Below are positions 15,042-24,914 of a stretch of DNA of 64,000 bases, one piece after another (the stretch's first letter is position 1; each line of letters opens with the position of its first letter). The position numbers and the translations under genes are program-made. The notes beneath the pieces were generated by a model. That model searched no databases, had not been told where the DNA came from, and was given only the letters and a program-made list of their open reading frames with translations. Source of the DNA: Thomasclavelia spiroformis (lineage in GTDB: Bacteria > Bacillota_I > Bacilli_A > Erysipelotrichales > Coprobacillaceae); assembly GCA_016901755.1 (NCBI GenBank), contig JACJKV010000011.1, positions 1 through 64,000 on the forward strand, given 5' to 3'.

Positions 15042-16886
15042 TTATTTTCTTTTTACTTCTTCCATTACGAAACCTTCAATAATATCGCCTTCTTTGATAT
15101 CATTAAAGTTTTCGATATTTAATCCACATTCAAAACCACTGTTAACTTCTTTAACATCATCTTTGAAACGTCTTAAAGAAGCCAGTTTACCTTCATAAAC
15201 AACGATACCATCTCTAATTAAACGAATTCCACAGTTTCTTTTAATAGAACCATCAGTTACATAGCATCCAGCGATGTTACCAACTTTGCTGGCCTTGATG
15301 ACCTGTCTGATTTCAGCCTGTCCTGTCACAACTTCTACCAGTTCTGGAGCCAGCATACCTTTCATTGCTGTTTCGATTTCTTCAACCATCTTATAAATAA
15401 CATTATGCAGTCTGATTTCTACTTTTTCTTCCTCAGCTTTGCTTCTGACTTTGGCATTTGGTCTTACATTGAAACCATAGATTATTGCATTTGATGCGCT
15501 GGCTAAGATAACGTCAGATTCAGAAATAGCTCCAACTGAGGAACGAATAACGTTTACTCTTACCCCTTCAACGTCAATTTTTTCTAATGATGCTTTTACT
15601 GCTTCAGCTGTACCTTGTACGTCAGCTTTAACAATGATATTTAAATCAAGGATCTGACCGTCTTTGATTTGTGAAAACAGATCATCTAATGACATTGCAG
15701 CTCCACTGTTACGGTCTTTAGCAATCTTTGCTTTCATTCTGGTTTCACCAATTGAACGAGCCTGTTTTTCTGATTCGAATACCATAAACTTATCACCAGC
15801 AACTGGAACTTCGTTTAATCCGGTAATTTCTACTGGTGTACCAGGCAATGCCTCTTTGATAACTCTTCCCTTGTCATCCAACATTTGTCTGACACGACCA
15901 AAAGCAGTACCAACAACGATTGGATCACTGGCTCTTAATGTACCATTTTCAACAAGTAAAGTTGCAACTGGTCCACGTCCTTTATCTAGTTTACCTTCAA
16001 TGACACTTCCATATGCATATCGATTTGGATTAGCTTTCAAATCAGCTAATTCTGCAACAACTGTTAATGTTTCCAGTAATTCTTCAATTCCGATTTTCTT
16101 TTTCGCAGAGATTTCACAATAAACAGTATCTCCACCCCATTCTTCAGGTAATAATCCTTCTTCAGACATTTCGGCTTTGATTCTTTCTGGATCAGCACCG
16201 TCTTTATCAATTTTATTGATTGCAACTACAATAGGAACATGAGCTGCTTTTGCGTGATCGATGGCTTCTTTAGTTTGTGGCATGACACCATCATCAGCAG
16301 CAACAACGATAATTACGATATCTGTAACCTGCGCTCCACGGGCACGCATGGCAGTGAATGCTTCATGACCAGGAGTATCCAGGAAAGTTACTTTTTTGCC
16401 ATTGACTTCAACCTGATAGGCACCAATATGTTGTGTTATTCCACCAAATTCACCTTCAACGATAGCTGATTTTCTGATGGTATCCAGTAATGTTGTTTTT
16501 CCATGGTCGACATGACCCATGATCGTAACAACTGGACATCTTGGCTGAAGATCTTTTTCATCATCTACAACTTCGATATTTTCAAAGTTAATTTCATCGA
16601 CAGGAACATGTTTTTCACATTCTACACCATATTCCATACAGATTAATTCTACCTGTTCATCATTTAATGATGAATTAATAGTAACCATTGTTCCTAAAAG
16701 GAATAGAATTTTAATGACATTTGCAGGAGTTTGTCCTAATTTTTCAGCTAACTCACCAACAGTAATTCCTTCTTCGTATGATATAGTACCATCTTTGATT
16801 TCTACTGTATCTTTTTTATTAGGAAAATTAGATTGTAGCTGTTTTTTCTTTGGGGCACCTTTTTTGTTTTTGTTCTTTTTAGCCAT
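15042..16886 (-). CDS. infB: Translation initiation factor IF-2
   Basis: IF-2 is the GTPase that delivers initiator tRNA to the 30S subunit. At 614 residues it is a short form: only about 115 residues, starting with a basic [14 protein letters not shown] stretch, precede the G domain, versus about 220 in Bacillus. Motifs are [10 protein letters not shown] (G1), [11 protein letters not shown] (G2), DTPGHEAF (G3), [14 protein letters not shown] (G4) and the C2 initiator-tRNA domain. An internal start giving a shorter isoform cannot be excluded. Its GGAGG site lies across the ylxQ stop codon. Confidence 0.97.
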   Translation of the reverse strand: MAKKNKNKKGAPKKKQLQSNFPNKKDTVEIKDGTISYEEGITVGELAEKLGQTPANVIKILFLLGTMVTINSSLNDEQVELICMEYGVECEKHVPVDEINFENIEVVDDEKDLQPRCPVVTIMGHVDHGKTTLLDTIRKSAIVEGEFGGITQHIGAYQVEVNGKKVTFLDTPGHEAFTAMRARGAQVTDIVIIVVAADDGVMPQTKEAIDHAKAAHVPIVVAINKIDKDGADPERIKAEMSEEGLLPEEWGGDTVYCEISAKKKIGIEELLETLTVVAELADLKANPNRYAYGSVIEGKLDKGRGPVATLLVENGTLRASDPIVVGTAFGRVRQMLDDKGRVIKEALPGTPVEITGLNEVPVAGDKFMVFESEKQARSIGETRMKAKIAKDRNSGAAMSLDDLFSQIKDGQILDLNIIVKADVQGTAEAVKASLEKIDVEGVRVNVIRSSVGAISESDVILASASNAIIYGFNVRPNAKVRSKAEEEKVEIRLHNVIYKMVEEIETAMKGMLAPELVEVVTGQAEIRQVIKASKVGNIAGCYVTDGSIKRNCGIRLIRDGIVVYEGKLASLRRFKDDVKEVNSGFECGLNIENFNDIKEGDIIEGFVMEEVKRK

Positions 16887-16890
16887 ACTA

Positions 16891-17193
16891 TCAACCTCCT
16901 ATAATTTCTATTAATTTTTTTGCAAATCCACGATCAGCAATACCTATTGCAACACGGTTTTCTTTACCGATTGCACTACCTAAAACATCACTGTCTTCAT
17001 CCATAATATAATAAGGAATATCGTAATAATGACATTTATCTGTTATTTTTTTCTTAGTATTTTCACTTGCATTTTCAGCAATCAGTACTAGAGATACTTT
17101 TTTAGCTCTGATTTTTTTGATGAGTGTTTCTCCAGTAACGATTTTTCTGGCAGCATTGGCAAGTCCTAATATATTCAGGTATTGTTTATTCAT
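16891..17193 (-). CDS. ylxQ: YlxQ, L7Ae-family ribosomal-like RNA-binding protein
   Basis: The 100-residue protein has the L7Ae/L30e/S12e/Gadd45 fold: [14 protein letters not shown], then [15 protein letters not shown], then [11 protein letters not shown]. YlxQ proteins bind kink-turn RNA, and their cellular role is not settled. The start at 17193 overlaps rnpM by 8 bases. The longer open frame (to 17322) is the out-of-frame part of rnpM and should be ignored. Confidence 0.9.
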   Translation of the reverse strand: MNKQYLNILGLANAARKIVTGETLIKKIRAKKVSLVLIAENASENTKKKITDKCHYYDIPYYIMDEDSDVLGSAIGKENRVAIGIADRGFAKKLIEIIGG

Positions 17194-17443
17194 GACAGTA
17201 TTTCTCCAGTTCTTCATAAATTTCTTCTGGTATATCGATCTGTAAAGAGCGTGCCAGCAGTTTTTTCTTTTTGGCAATCTCGATAGCTTCATGACTTTTT
17301 TTGAGATAAGCTCCACGCCCATTCATTTTACCAGTAGGATCAACGAACACCTGACCTTCTTTGTTTTTTACGACTCTGATCAGTTCTTTCTTTGATAACT
17401 GTTCATTTGTTGCAATACATTTTCTTAAAGGGACTTTTCTCAT
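17186..17443 (-). CDS. rnpM: RnpM (YlxR, DUF448) RNA-binding protein
   Basis: The 85-residue protein has the DUF448 signatures MRKVPLRKCIATNEQ, LIRVVKNKEGQV and GRGAYL. In Bacillus, YlxR has been renamed RnpM because it binds and modulates RNase P. It is located, as usual, between nusA and ylxQ and has a GGAGTGAT ribosome site. Confidence 0.93.
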   Translation of the reverse strand: MRKVPLRKCIATNEQLSKKELIRVVKNKEGQVFVDPTGKMNGRGAYLKKSHEAIEIAKKKKLLARSLQIDIPEEIYEELEKYCHE

Positions 17444-17454
17444 AAAATCACTCC

Positions 17455-18825
17455 TTAATCTTCATCATAGTATTTGTCATATTCATCATAATCTATTTCA
17501 TCATCATATTTACTGTATTCATCATCTTCAAAATCATCATAGTCATCGTATTCATCATCATAATCATCATCATCTTCGTAGTCATGATGATCATCAGCTT
17601 CATTAGACAATGTTTCTGGAGCAGTATTTTCTTCAACAGTTTCAGCAATAATTTCCTGAGATTCAGTTTCTTCGTTAACTGTTTCAGCGATTTCTTCCTG
17701 ATTTGCCATCATTTCATTAGCAAATGTTTCCTGGAAGTCATCATCAACTGGAATTGGCTGATCGATCTGTTCCAGCAGTCCTAATTCTTTAGCTTCACTG
17801 ACAGACTTGATATCTATTTTCCATCCAGTTAAACGAACAGCCAGTCTGGCATTTTGTCCACGTTTACCAATAGCCAAAGATAACTGATCATCTGGAACGA
17901 TAACTAAAGCACTATGATCTTTTTCATTGATTGAAACTTTTTCAACAGCTGAAGGTGAAAGTGCATGTGAAATATAAATAACAGGATCACTTGACCATTC
18001 TATGATATCGATCATTTCACCATTTAATTCATCAACGACGTTTTTCACTCTGGCACCTTTAGGTCCAACACAGGCACCAATTGGATCAATTCCTTCATGT
18101 GCAGTATATACTGCTACTTTGCTGCGGTCACCAGCTTCACGGGAAACTGATTTGATTTCTACTGTTCCATCATATACTTCAGGAACTTCCAGCTCAAATA
18201 ATCTTTTAACAAATTGAGGATCTGTTCTGCTGACAACGATATGAGTTCCCTTGGTGTTACGGTCAACATCGCTGACATATACTTTAATATGTTTTCCTTC
18301 TTCCAGCTGTTCACCAGGAATTTGCTGGTTAGCACCTAAAAAAGCACCAGTTTTACCGATATTGATAATTGCAAATTTTGGTTCTACACGATCAACGATA
18401 CCAGTAATGATTTCATCTTTTTTATCAGCAAATTCATTGTATAGTGTTTCTTTTTCGGTTTCACGGATTTTCTGTCTGAATAACTGTTTTGTCTGAATTG
18501 CAGCAAGTCTTCCTATCTGGTCAACATCAGCTTCAGTTTCAATGATGTCACCAATCTGATAATTTTCGTTGATTTCACGAGCTTCATCTAATGATACTTC
18601 GGTATCTTCGTCTTCAAGATCATCTACGACAGTTCTTATTTCAAATAATCTGAATTTACCTGTTTTTTCATTAATTTCAACTCTTACTTTTGCATCAGGA
18701 TTCAAATAGTTCTTTTTATATGCTTTTTCAATAGATTCTGTTAGCATATCTAAAAATACTTCTTTTTCAATCCCTTTTTCTTCACATAAAAGATTTAATG
18801 CAGTCATAAATTTTTTGCTAGCCAC
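17455..18825 (-). CDS. nusA: Transcription termination/antitermination factor NusA with acidic D/Y tail
   Basis: NusA binds RNA polymerase and modulates pausing and termination. The 456 residues comprise the N-terminal RNAP-binding domain (1-130), S1 domain (about 135-200), and two KH domains with the GPKGARVKNVV and GKRGQNARLA loops (to about 345). The last roughly 100 residues are strongly acidic and end with about 45 residues that are almost only Asp, Tyr and Glu, far beyond the usual Firmicutes NusA (about 370). The start codon is GTG, fixed by AGGAGG nine bases upstream. Cotranscribed with rimP. Confidence 0.95.
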   Translation of the reverse strand: MASKKFMTALNLLCEEKGIEKEVFLDMLTESIEKAYKKNYLNPDAKVRVEINEKTGKFRLFEIRTVVDDLEDEDTEVSLDEAREINENYQIGDIIETEADVDQIGRLAAIQTKQLFRQKIRETEKETLYNEFADKKDEIITGIVDRVEPKFAIINIGKTGAFLGANQQIPGEQLEEGKHIKVYVSDVDRNTKGTHIVVSRTDPQFVKRLFELEVPEVYDGTVEIKSVSREAGDRSKVAVYTAHEGIDPIGACVGPKGARVKNVVDELNGEMIDIIEWSSDPVIYISHALSPSAVEKVSINEKDHSALVIVPDDQLSLAIGKRGQNARLAVRLTGWKIDIKSVSEAKELGLLEQIDQPIPVDDDFQETFANEMMANQEEIAETVNEETESQEIIAETVEENTAPETLSNEADDHHDYEDDDDYDDEYDDYDDFEDDEYSKYDDEIDYDEYDKYYDED

Positions 18826-18838
18826 TTTCTTTTTCCTC

Positions 18839-19306
18839 CTAAAATTTCACAGCTAATCTTATAAATTTAATATTGTCATAATCAATAATAATACGTTTTT
18901 TAATGTTTTTTACTAAGTATTCAAATTCTAATTCCTGACCATTGACAGATTTTAAATAACCTTCAACTTCATGTAAACCATTTTTAGGATTTTTAAATTT
19001 AGCATAAACATATTCACCTACAGATTTATTAACCTGTTCGAAAGTTTTTAATGGTTTTTCGATACCTGGAGAAGAAACTTCTAAATAATATTCATCTTTA
19101 ATAGGATCAGTTTCATCAAGCTTTTCACTGATAAGTTCACTTACTGTTACACATGTATCCATATCTAAATAACCATTGTTTTTTTCTATAAAAATACGCA
19201 GATACATTTCATTTTTATCTTTCACATATTCAATATCATCAAGATAGCAGTCATTCTGTTCAATCAAAGGTAACACAATTTCCCTGATTTGATCTAACAA
19301 TTCCAT
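18839..19306 (-). CDS. rimP: Ribosome maturation factor RimP
   Basis: RimP assists 30S assembly. The 155-residue protein shows the N-terminal alpha/beta domain with YLRIFIEKNNGYLDMDTCV and the motif YYLEVSSPGIEKPLKT, followed by an SH3-like C-terminal domain. It is first in the operon, with a GAGGTG ribosome site and a leader carrying a terminator-like hairpin. Confidence 0.95.
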   Translation of the reverse strand: MELLDQIREIVLPLIEQNDCYLDDIEYVKDKNEMYLRIFIEKNNGYLDMDTCVTVSELISEKLDETDPIKDEYYLEVSSPGIEKPLKTFEQVNKSVGEYVYAKFKNPKNGLHEVEGYLKSVNGQELEFEYLVKNIKKRIIIDYDNIKFIRLAVKF

Positions 19307-19322
19307 ATATTCACCTCAATTC

Positions 19323-19349
19323 AATAATAAAGAGTGGGTCTCCCCACTC
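19323..19349 (-). terminator. Weak terminator / attenuator hairpin in the rimP-nusA leader
   Basis: A GC-rich 7-bp stem GAGTGGG / CCCACTC with a 4-base loop (19332-19349) is followed on the minus strand by an imperfect U-tract (UUUAUUAUU). It lies downstream of the rimP promoter and 17-26 bases before the rimP ATG, so it is in the leader and could act as a NusA-sensitive attenuator. Confidence 0.65.
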
Positions 19350-19373
19350 GTTTCTGTTTATGAAACTATAATA

Positions 19374-19402
19374 AATATATCATATTATGCTCATTTAATC
19401 AA
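19374..19402 (-). promoter_or_regulatory. Promoter of the rimP-nusA-infB operon
   Basis: TTGATT (19397-19402), 17 bases, then TATATT (19374-19379) preceded by TG one base upstream. The predicted transcript has a leader of about 60 bases. Confidence 0.7.
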
Positions 19403-19408
19403 TACTTT

Positions 19409-22400
19409 CTAGAATAGAGAAAGCTGATTTTCTTCCTGCATGCCATCAAAAACACCCATTTTAGTTAACTGTTTAACATGTGAATTATTCAGTTTTGTAC
19501 GATTCATGACATCTTCAATTGATAAAAACGGTCCGTTTTTTCTGGCTTCGATAACAGTCTTAGCTACCGATTCCCCTAAAGAATCAACTGAACTGAAAGG
19601 TGGGATGAGTCCTTTATCGTCTTGTGGATCAAGGATAAAGCGACTGGCATCAGACAACTCCAGATTTAAGGGATTGAAATGATAACCACGTTCGATCATT
19701 TCCAAAGCAATTTCAAAGACGTCCCATAATCCTTCGTCTTTATTAGAGGCATTGCGTTCTTCTCTTAACTGTTCAATTTCTTTGCGTCGAGTCAGGATAG
19801 CTTCTTTTCCCGCTATCATAGTTTCTATATCATAGAAATCACAGCGTGTAGAAAAGTATACCGCATAATATTCTCTTGGATAATAAACTTTCCACCACGC
19901 TACACGAATGGCCGAAAGTACATAGGCTACGGCATGCGCTTTCGGGAACATGTATTTGATTTTTTTACAGGAATCAATGTACCATTGCGGAACATTGTAT
20001 TTTTTCATAAGTTCTTCATATTTTTTTTCTGGAAAAACGGCAGGCGATTTCCCTTTACGGACACATTCCATAATGTCAAAAGCATCCTTATTAGGTAATC
20101 CTTTTTCAATCAGATAAACCATGATATCATCACGACAACCGATGACTTCTTTTAAAGTACAGGTTCCATTTTTAATGAGAGTTTCAGCATTGCCCAGATA
20201 AACATCTGTTCCGTGTGAAAGCCCAGAAATGATGACCAGATCGTTAAATGTTTTTGGTTTGGTCTGATCTAGCATGCTTCTTACAAAGGTAGTACCAAAT
20301 TCTGGCAATCCTAGTGCCCCACTTTTACAGTTGATATAAGACAAATCAATTCCTAAAGCTTCCGAACTGGAAAACAGTGACATGACTTTTTGATCATTTG
20401 TGGGAATAGTTTTTGGATCGATTCCAGTCAGATCCTGAAGCATACGAATAACTGTAGGATCAACATGACCCAAAATATCAAATTTTAAAACATTATCATG
20501 AATTGCATGGAAGTCAAAATGTGTTGTACGCCATTCTGCATTCAAATCATCTGCAGGATACTGATATGGTGTAAAATCAAAAACATCATAATCTCTAGGA
20601 ATAACAATAATACCGCCTGGATGCTGTCCGGTGGTACGTTTAACACCACCACACCCACGTGCAATTCTTTCCAGTTCAGCTGAACGCATATCATTGTCCA
20701 TATTCAGAATTTCAGCATAACCTTTAGCGTAACCATAGGCTGTTTTTTCTGCTACTGTAGAAATAGTTCCAGCTCTAAACACGTGATCTTCACCAAAAAT
20801 AGTTTTGGTGAAAGCATGAGCATGAGACTGATATTCACCAGAAAAGTTCAAATCAATATCTGGAACTTTATCAGCATTGAACCCCAGGAAGGTTTCAAAA
20901 GGAATATTGTGACCTTCACCTTTCATCTGCTGGCCACAGATCGGACAGGTTTTAGCTTCAAGGTCATAACCATCAGCGATGACTCCTTCTTTTAAAAACT
21001 CACTATGACCACAATGCGGACACAGATAATGTGGTGGTAATGGGTTAACTTCAGTAATTCCAGCCATTGTTGCTACGAAAGAAGATCCAACTGATCCTCG
21101 AGACCCAACCAGATAACCATCATCGTTAGATTTTTTAACCAGTAGATGTGATATATAATAGATCACTCCAAAACCATGTTTGATAATATTGCTTAATTCT
21201 TTTTCCAGTCTTTTTTCTACGATTTCTGGTAATTGTTTACCATACATTTTATGCGCCGTTTCATAACATATTTTCTGTAGATTTTCATCAGCATTATCGA
21301 TTGTTGGAGTAAACAGTTTGTCATGAATTGGTCTGATTTCTTCAACCATGTCAGCAATTTTATTTGTATTGGTTACAACATACTCATAGGCTTCTTCTTC
21401 CGTGAGATACTCATAGCACTTTAACATTTCATCGGTTGTTCTTAAATACTGATAAGGTGTAAATGCTCGTGGATTTTTTCTGTCACATAATGGATGCGCC
21501 TTATGACCTATACCTATTTTAGGCTGTGAGATAAAAACATCTCTATAGATTTTATCTTTCTTATTGAGAAAATGAACATCGCCAGTAGCAACAACTATCT
21601 TGTTTAATTTTTTAGCAGTGCTGATGAGTCTTTTGATAGAATCAATCAGATCTTCCTGATTTTCGATCTGTCCTCGATCGATAAGATGATAGTAGTCTTC
21701 TAATGGCTGAATTTCAACATAGTCATAAAAAGCCATCAGTTTTTCCAGCTGTTCATCAGAACGATTCATCGCTGCTTCGAAAACATCAGATTTATAACAG
21801 CTTGTTCCATAAAGCAGTCCCTGACGGAAATGCTCTAATCGCTCTTTCGGTATTCTTGAACCATCGTGAAAATAAGCAGTATTAGCTTCAGAGACGATTT
21901 TAAACATGTTTTTTAAACCTTCTTTATTTAATGCCAGTGCCGTGACATGATAAGGATAAACAATTTTATAGGCATCGTCTTTTTGCAGTTTATTGAGGTC
22001 TAAAAGGTCATAATGTCCCATTTGCATAATGGAATGCAGCATAGTGATAAATACGCTGGCAAGAACTTCTGCATCATAGTCTGCTCTATGAGCAACATCA
22101 TCTTCGTAATTGACTCTGTAAACTCGACAAACAGCACCCAATTTATACGATTTCATAGGCTTTAACACTGCTCGTGCTAAGGCCAGAGAATCAATAACTG
22201 GATTTTTCAAAGGTTTTTGGCCCATCCTTTTTAGGCTTTCATTAAGAAAACTAATATCGAATTTCGCATTATGTGCTACTAAAATAGCATCTTCAAAAAA
22301 ATCGAGGATACGAGGCATAAACTCTGCGATCGTTGGTGCATCAGCTACCATATCATTACGAATATGGGTTAATTCAACGACACGTGATCCTATTTGTTTT

Positions 22401-23728
22401 TCTGGATTGATAAAACTTTGCAGACGGTCAACAATTTCACCGTTTTTGATTTTTACAGCACCAAATTCAGTAATTCCATCATGAACTACTGAAAATCCAG
22501 TTGTTTCCAAGTCAAAAGAAACATAGGTAGCATTTTCGATAGATAATGATTTTTCATTAAAAACGATATCAAAGTGAGGTTCAATCATATTCAGTTCAAC
22601 CCCGTATATCATTTTGATACCTGCTTTCAAACTGGCAGACTGTGCTTCTGGAAAAGACTGTACATTTCCATGATCGGTAACCGCGATTGCTGAATGCCCC
22701 CATTTGGCCACTTGATTGATATAATCGGAAATATTTCCTATTCCATCCATGGCTGACATTTTAGAATGGGTATGTAATTCTACTCTTTTGGTTTCAGCAA
22801 GATCTTTTCTTGCTTCTGGACCTTTGATTACTTCAATCTGACGAGCCATTAAGACCGTTTCTTTGGCAAAATTATCAAATCTTATTTCACCGGTTGCTTT
22901 GATCCAAACTTTACCCTTATCAAGTATTTTCATATCTTCAACAGAGTTTTTGCTGTTTTCAAAACGTTTTACAATAATCGAATCAGTATAGTCAGTAATC
23001 CATAAACTTTGAATATGACTGTTTTTTCTGGTTTTGATCAGTTCAGTCTTAAAGATATAGCCTTCGATCACGGCATTATTATCAATTGTCTGATTAGTAA
23101 CTTCATGAAGCTTATATTGATGTTGTTCCCCTTTTTTCATCTTTCGACCATAAAAACTGTTTTGTGCCACTGTTTCATATGTGGCCTGTTCTTTTTGCAG
23201 CTGCTGCAGGTCGATTTCTACTGGTTCAACATTCTGCATCTCATCTATAAGATTAAGATAATCATCATCATTTTCATCAATATAAAACGATATTTCCAGT
23301 TTCAACCCAATAGCATGAAACTTTTCAAGAATCATTGAATGACTTTGATTAAACTGTTCCAGCTGTATCTCATTGAGTGCTCTCATTTTTATTTCATCTT
23401 TGATCTGGATATCATCCAGTTTCAAAGTTGAAAAATATAAAGACTCGTGCTTAAGTTCTTCAATAATCAGGGCAATATACATAGACCAGTCTTCATTTTC
23501 ATACGTAAGAGATTCATAACTGATATGAAATGAAACTGGGTAAGGAAATTCATCCTGATGATCTTTTAACAGCTGATATTCAGTAAAAGGAATAAAGCTG
23601 GAACTGGTTATATAAAAATCATATTGATCATTGCGGTGAACGATGACTTGCTGTAAATGGGCGTGCAGTAACACCTGGCAGTCATTTATGATATTCAGTT
23701 GTTTTAGTAAAATAATAAGTTTATCCAT
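19409..23728 (-). CDS. polC: DNA polymerase III alpha subunit, PolC type
   Basis: PolC is the main replicative polymerase of low-GC Gram-positives, with built-in proofreading. The 1439-residue size is standard. In order: N-terminal domain, OB fold (about 215-300), PHP domain with VELHTHSKMSAMDG (about 315), a DEDD 3'-5' exonuclease starting YVSFDLETTGF (about 405), the palm with GSRGSVGSSFVATM and PDIDLNFSGEYQ, and a zinc-binding loop with CPHCGHSE and CPICGQQM. The C-terminus ENQLSLF is a beta-clamp-type motif. It has its own extended -10 promoter. proS, which often lies between rseP and polC, is absent here. Confidence 0.98.
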   Translation of the reverse strand: MDKLIILLKQLNIINDCQVLLHAHLQQVIVHRNDQYDFYITSSSFIPFTEYQLLKDHQDEFPYPVSFHISYESLTYENEDWSMYIALIIEELKHESLYFSTLKLDDIQIKDEIKMRALNEIQLEQFNQSHSMILEKFHAIGLKLEISFYIDENDDDYLNLIDEMQNVEPVEIDLQQLQKEQATYETVAQNSFYGRKMKKGEQHQYKLHEVTNQTIDNNAVIEGYIFKTELIKTRKNSHIQSLWITDYTDSIIVKRFENSKNSVEDMKILDKGKVWIKATGEIRFDNFAKETVLMARQIEVIKGPEARKDLAETKRVELHTHSKMSAMDGIGNISDYINQVAKWGHSAIAVTDHGNVQSFPEAQSASLKAGIKMIYGVELNMIEPHFDIVFNEKSLSIENATYVSFDLETTGFSVVHDGITEFGAVKIKNGEIVDRLQSFINPEKQIGSRVVELTHIRNDMVADAPTIAEFMPRILDFFEDAILVAHNAKFDISFLNESLKRMGQKPLKNPVIDSLALARAVLKPMKSYKLGAVCRVYRVNYEDDVAHRADYDAEVLASVFITMLHSIMQMGHYDLLDLNKLQKDDAYKIVYPYHVTALALNKEGLKNMFKIVSEANTAYFHDGSRIPKERLEHFRQGLLYGTSCYKSDVFEAAMNRSDEQLEKLMAFYDYVEIQPLEDYYHLIDRGQIENQEDLIDSIKRLISTAKKLNKIVVATGDVHFLNKKDKIYRDVFISQPKIGIGHKAHPLCDRKNPRAFTPYQYLRTTDEMLKCYEYLTEEEAYEYVVTNTNKIADMVEEIRPIHDKLFTPTIDNADENLQKICYETAHKMYGKQLPEIVEKRLEKELSNIIKHGFGVIYYISHLLVKKSNDDGYLVGSRGSVGSSFVATMAGITEVNPLPPHYLCPHCGHSEFLKEGVIADGYDLEAKTCPICGQQMKGEGHNIPFETFLGFNADKVPDIDLNFSGEYQSHAHAFTKTIFGEDHVFRAGTISTVAEKTAYGYAKGYAEILNMDNDMRSAELERIARGCGGVKRTTGQHPGGIIVIPRDYDVFDFTPYQYPADDLNAEWRTTHFDFHAIHDNVLKFDILGHVDPTVIRMLQDLTGIDPKTIPTNDQKVMSLFSSSEALGIDLSYINCKSGALGLPEFGTTFVRSMLDQTKPKTFNDLVIISGLSHGTDVYLGNAETLIKNGTCTLKEVIGCRDDIMVYLIEKGLPNKDAFDIMECVRKGKSPAVFPEKKYEELMKKYNVPQWYIDSCKKIKYMFPKAHAVAYVLSAIRVAWWKVYYPREYYAVYFSTRCDFYDIETMIAGKEAILTRRKEIEQLREERNASNKDEGLWDVFEIALEMIERGYHFNPLNLELSDASRFILDPQDDKGLIPPFSSVDSLGESVAKTVIEARKNGPFLSIEDVMNRTKLNNSHVKQLTKMGVFDGMQEENQLSLF

Positions 23729-23751
23729 AAATCTCCCTCACAGTATTAAAC

Positions 23752-23779
23752 ATTATAACACAATTCATGAAGATGATAA
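23752..23779 (-). promoter_or_regulatory. Promoter of polC
   Basis: Perfect TATAAT (23752-23757) with upstream TG (extended -10) and TTATCA (23774-23779) 16 bases further, about 24 bases before the polC ATG. Confidence 0.7.
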
Positions 23780-23796
23780 GTTATTTTGTCATTAGA

Positions 23797-23832
23797 TGAA
23801 AAAAAAAGAAAAAACTGCCAAAAGCAGTTTTT
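23797..23832 (-). terminator. Terminator of the uppS-cdsA-dxr-rseP operon
   Basis: Stem AAAAACTGC / GCAGTTTTT (23810-23832) with a 5-base loop, followed on the minus strand by a long U-rich tail. Confidence 0.88.
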
Positions 23833-23833
23833 A

Positions 23834-24913
23834 TTAGAATAGTCGTCCTACATCATTGATCGTAACAAAAATCAGTAATCCAAATGCCAGGAGTAAACCA
23901 GCCATTTGTAAAGTATATTTGATATTGATTGGGATTTCACGCCCTATGATTTTTTCGATAAGCGCGAAAATCACCTGACTGCCATCTAATCCAGGTATTG
24001 GTAACAGATTAAACATACCAATGTTAGTTGACAATAATGCTGTTAATGACAGCAAAGTACTGATGGAACCGGATTCGGTCACCTGTTGAGTTACAGTATA
24101 AATACCTACTGGTCCTGAAAGCTGTCCAATCGTATTTGTAACATCAGTAATCAGTTTACCTAATGTTGTAAAGATCAGCGTTGCATAGATCATAAACTGT
24201 TGAAAACCGTACTGTATAGCTTCAAAAAAACTGAGTCTGCGCGTCGGTGCATTAATACCGATGACATAAGAATCGTTTTCTTTTTGGTATTGAGCTGTGA
24301 CATCAGTTTCGTAATTTTTATCATCTCGGGTGTAACTGACATGAATAACGATTTCCTGCTGTGATGACTGCACCTGTTCATTGCTTAATACAGATTGAAT
24401 GTCACTAAAAGAACCAATCATAAATTCTTCATCATTAATGGTAATCTTATTAATAGTATCACCTGCCTGCAGTCCTGCCTGCTGTGCACCTTTACCATCA
24501 ATGATTCCACCAATCTGGGAAGTATTGGTCTGAACTTCAGTAAATGCATAGATGCCAATGAGTAATACAATGGCCAACACAAAATTCATAAACACTCCCG
24601 CCAGCATGATGACACATTTTTTCCATGTTTTAATGCCTTTTAAAGTACGTTCATAGGGAACGTCTTTCATCTGTTCATTATCTTCCTGATCAGCTTCACC
24701 AGCCATTGCTACATATCCACCAATTGGTAGTGCTCTAATCTGATATTCAGTTTCACCTTTTCTCTTCCCAAAAATCTTTGGTCCCATTCCCAGTGAAAAT
24801 TCAGAACAGTATACCCCAAAATATTTGGCAGTGATAAAATGCCCAAATTCATGGATCATGATGATCACACCAAGTATTATAAAGAAAACAAGTAAATTAA
24901 TAATTGTTTGCAT
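23834..24913 (-). CDS. rseP: RseP/RasP site-2 protease
   Basis: The 359-residue intramembrane zinc metalloprotease cuts transmembrane substrates such as anti-sigma factors and signal peptides. The zinc motif HEFGH is in the first helix (about 21-25), a PDZ domain follows the second helix (about 110-210), and the LDG metal ligand is in LPIPGLDGSQ (about 303-312). Four membrane segments are visible. It ends the uppS-cdsA-dxr-rseP operon, whose order is conserved in Firmicutes. Its SD overlaps the dxr stop. Confidence 0.96.
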   Translation of the reverse strand: MQTIINLLVFFIILGVIIMIHEFGHFITAKYFGVYCSEFSLGMGPKIFGKRKGETEYQIRALPIGGYVAMAGEADQEDNEQMKDVPYERTLKGIKTWKKCVIMLAGVFMNFVLAIVLLIGIYAFTEVQTNTSQIGGIIDGKGAQQAGLQAGDTINKITINDEEFMIGSFSDIQSVLSNEQVQSSQQEIVIHVSYTRDDKNYETDVTAQYQKENDSYVIGINAPTRRLSFFEAIQYGFQQFMIYATLIFTTLGKLITDVTNTIGQLSGPVGIYTVTQQVTESGSISTLLSLTALLSTNIGMFNLLPIPGLDGSQVIFALIEKIIGREIPINIKYTLQMAGLLLAFGLLIFVTINDVGRLF

Positions 24914-24914
24914 T

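Noticed and set aside
15664-16122. Plus-strand open frame of 152 codons
   Set aside because: It is entirely antisense to infB, has no SD or promoter, and infB is fully conserved through it.
17361-17606. Plus-strand frame rich in His (many HHH runs), a possible metal-binding protein
   Set aside because: It is the reverse complement of the Asp/Tyr tail of nusA (GAT/GAC become ATC/CAT-type codons), with no ribosome site.
19332-19349. Hairpin considered simply as the polC terminator
   Set aside because: A good promoter lies between polC and the hairpin, so it is in the rimP leader; it may also stop polC transcripts, but that is not its only role.
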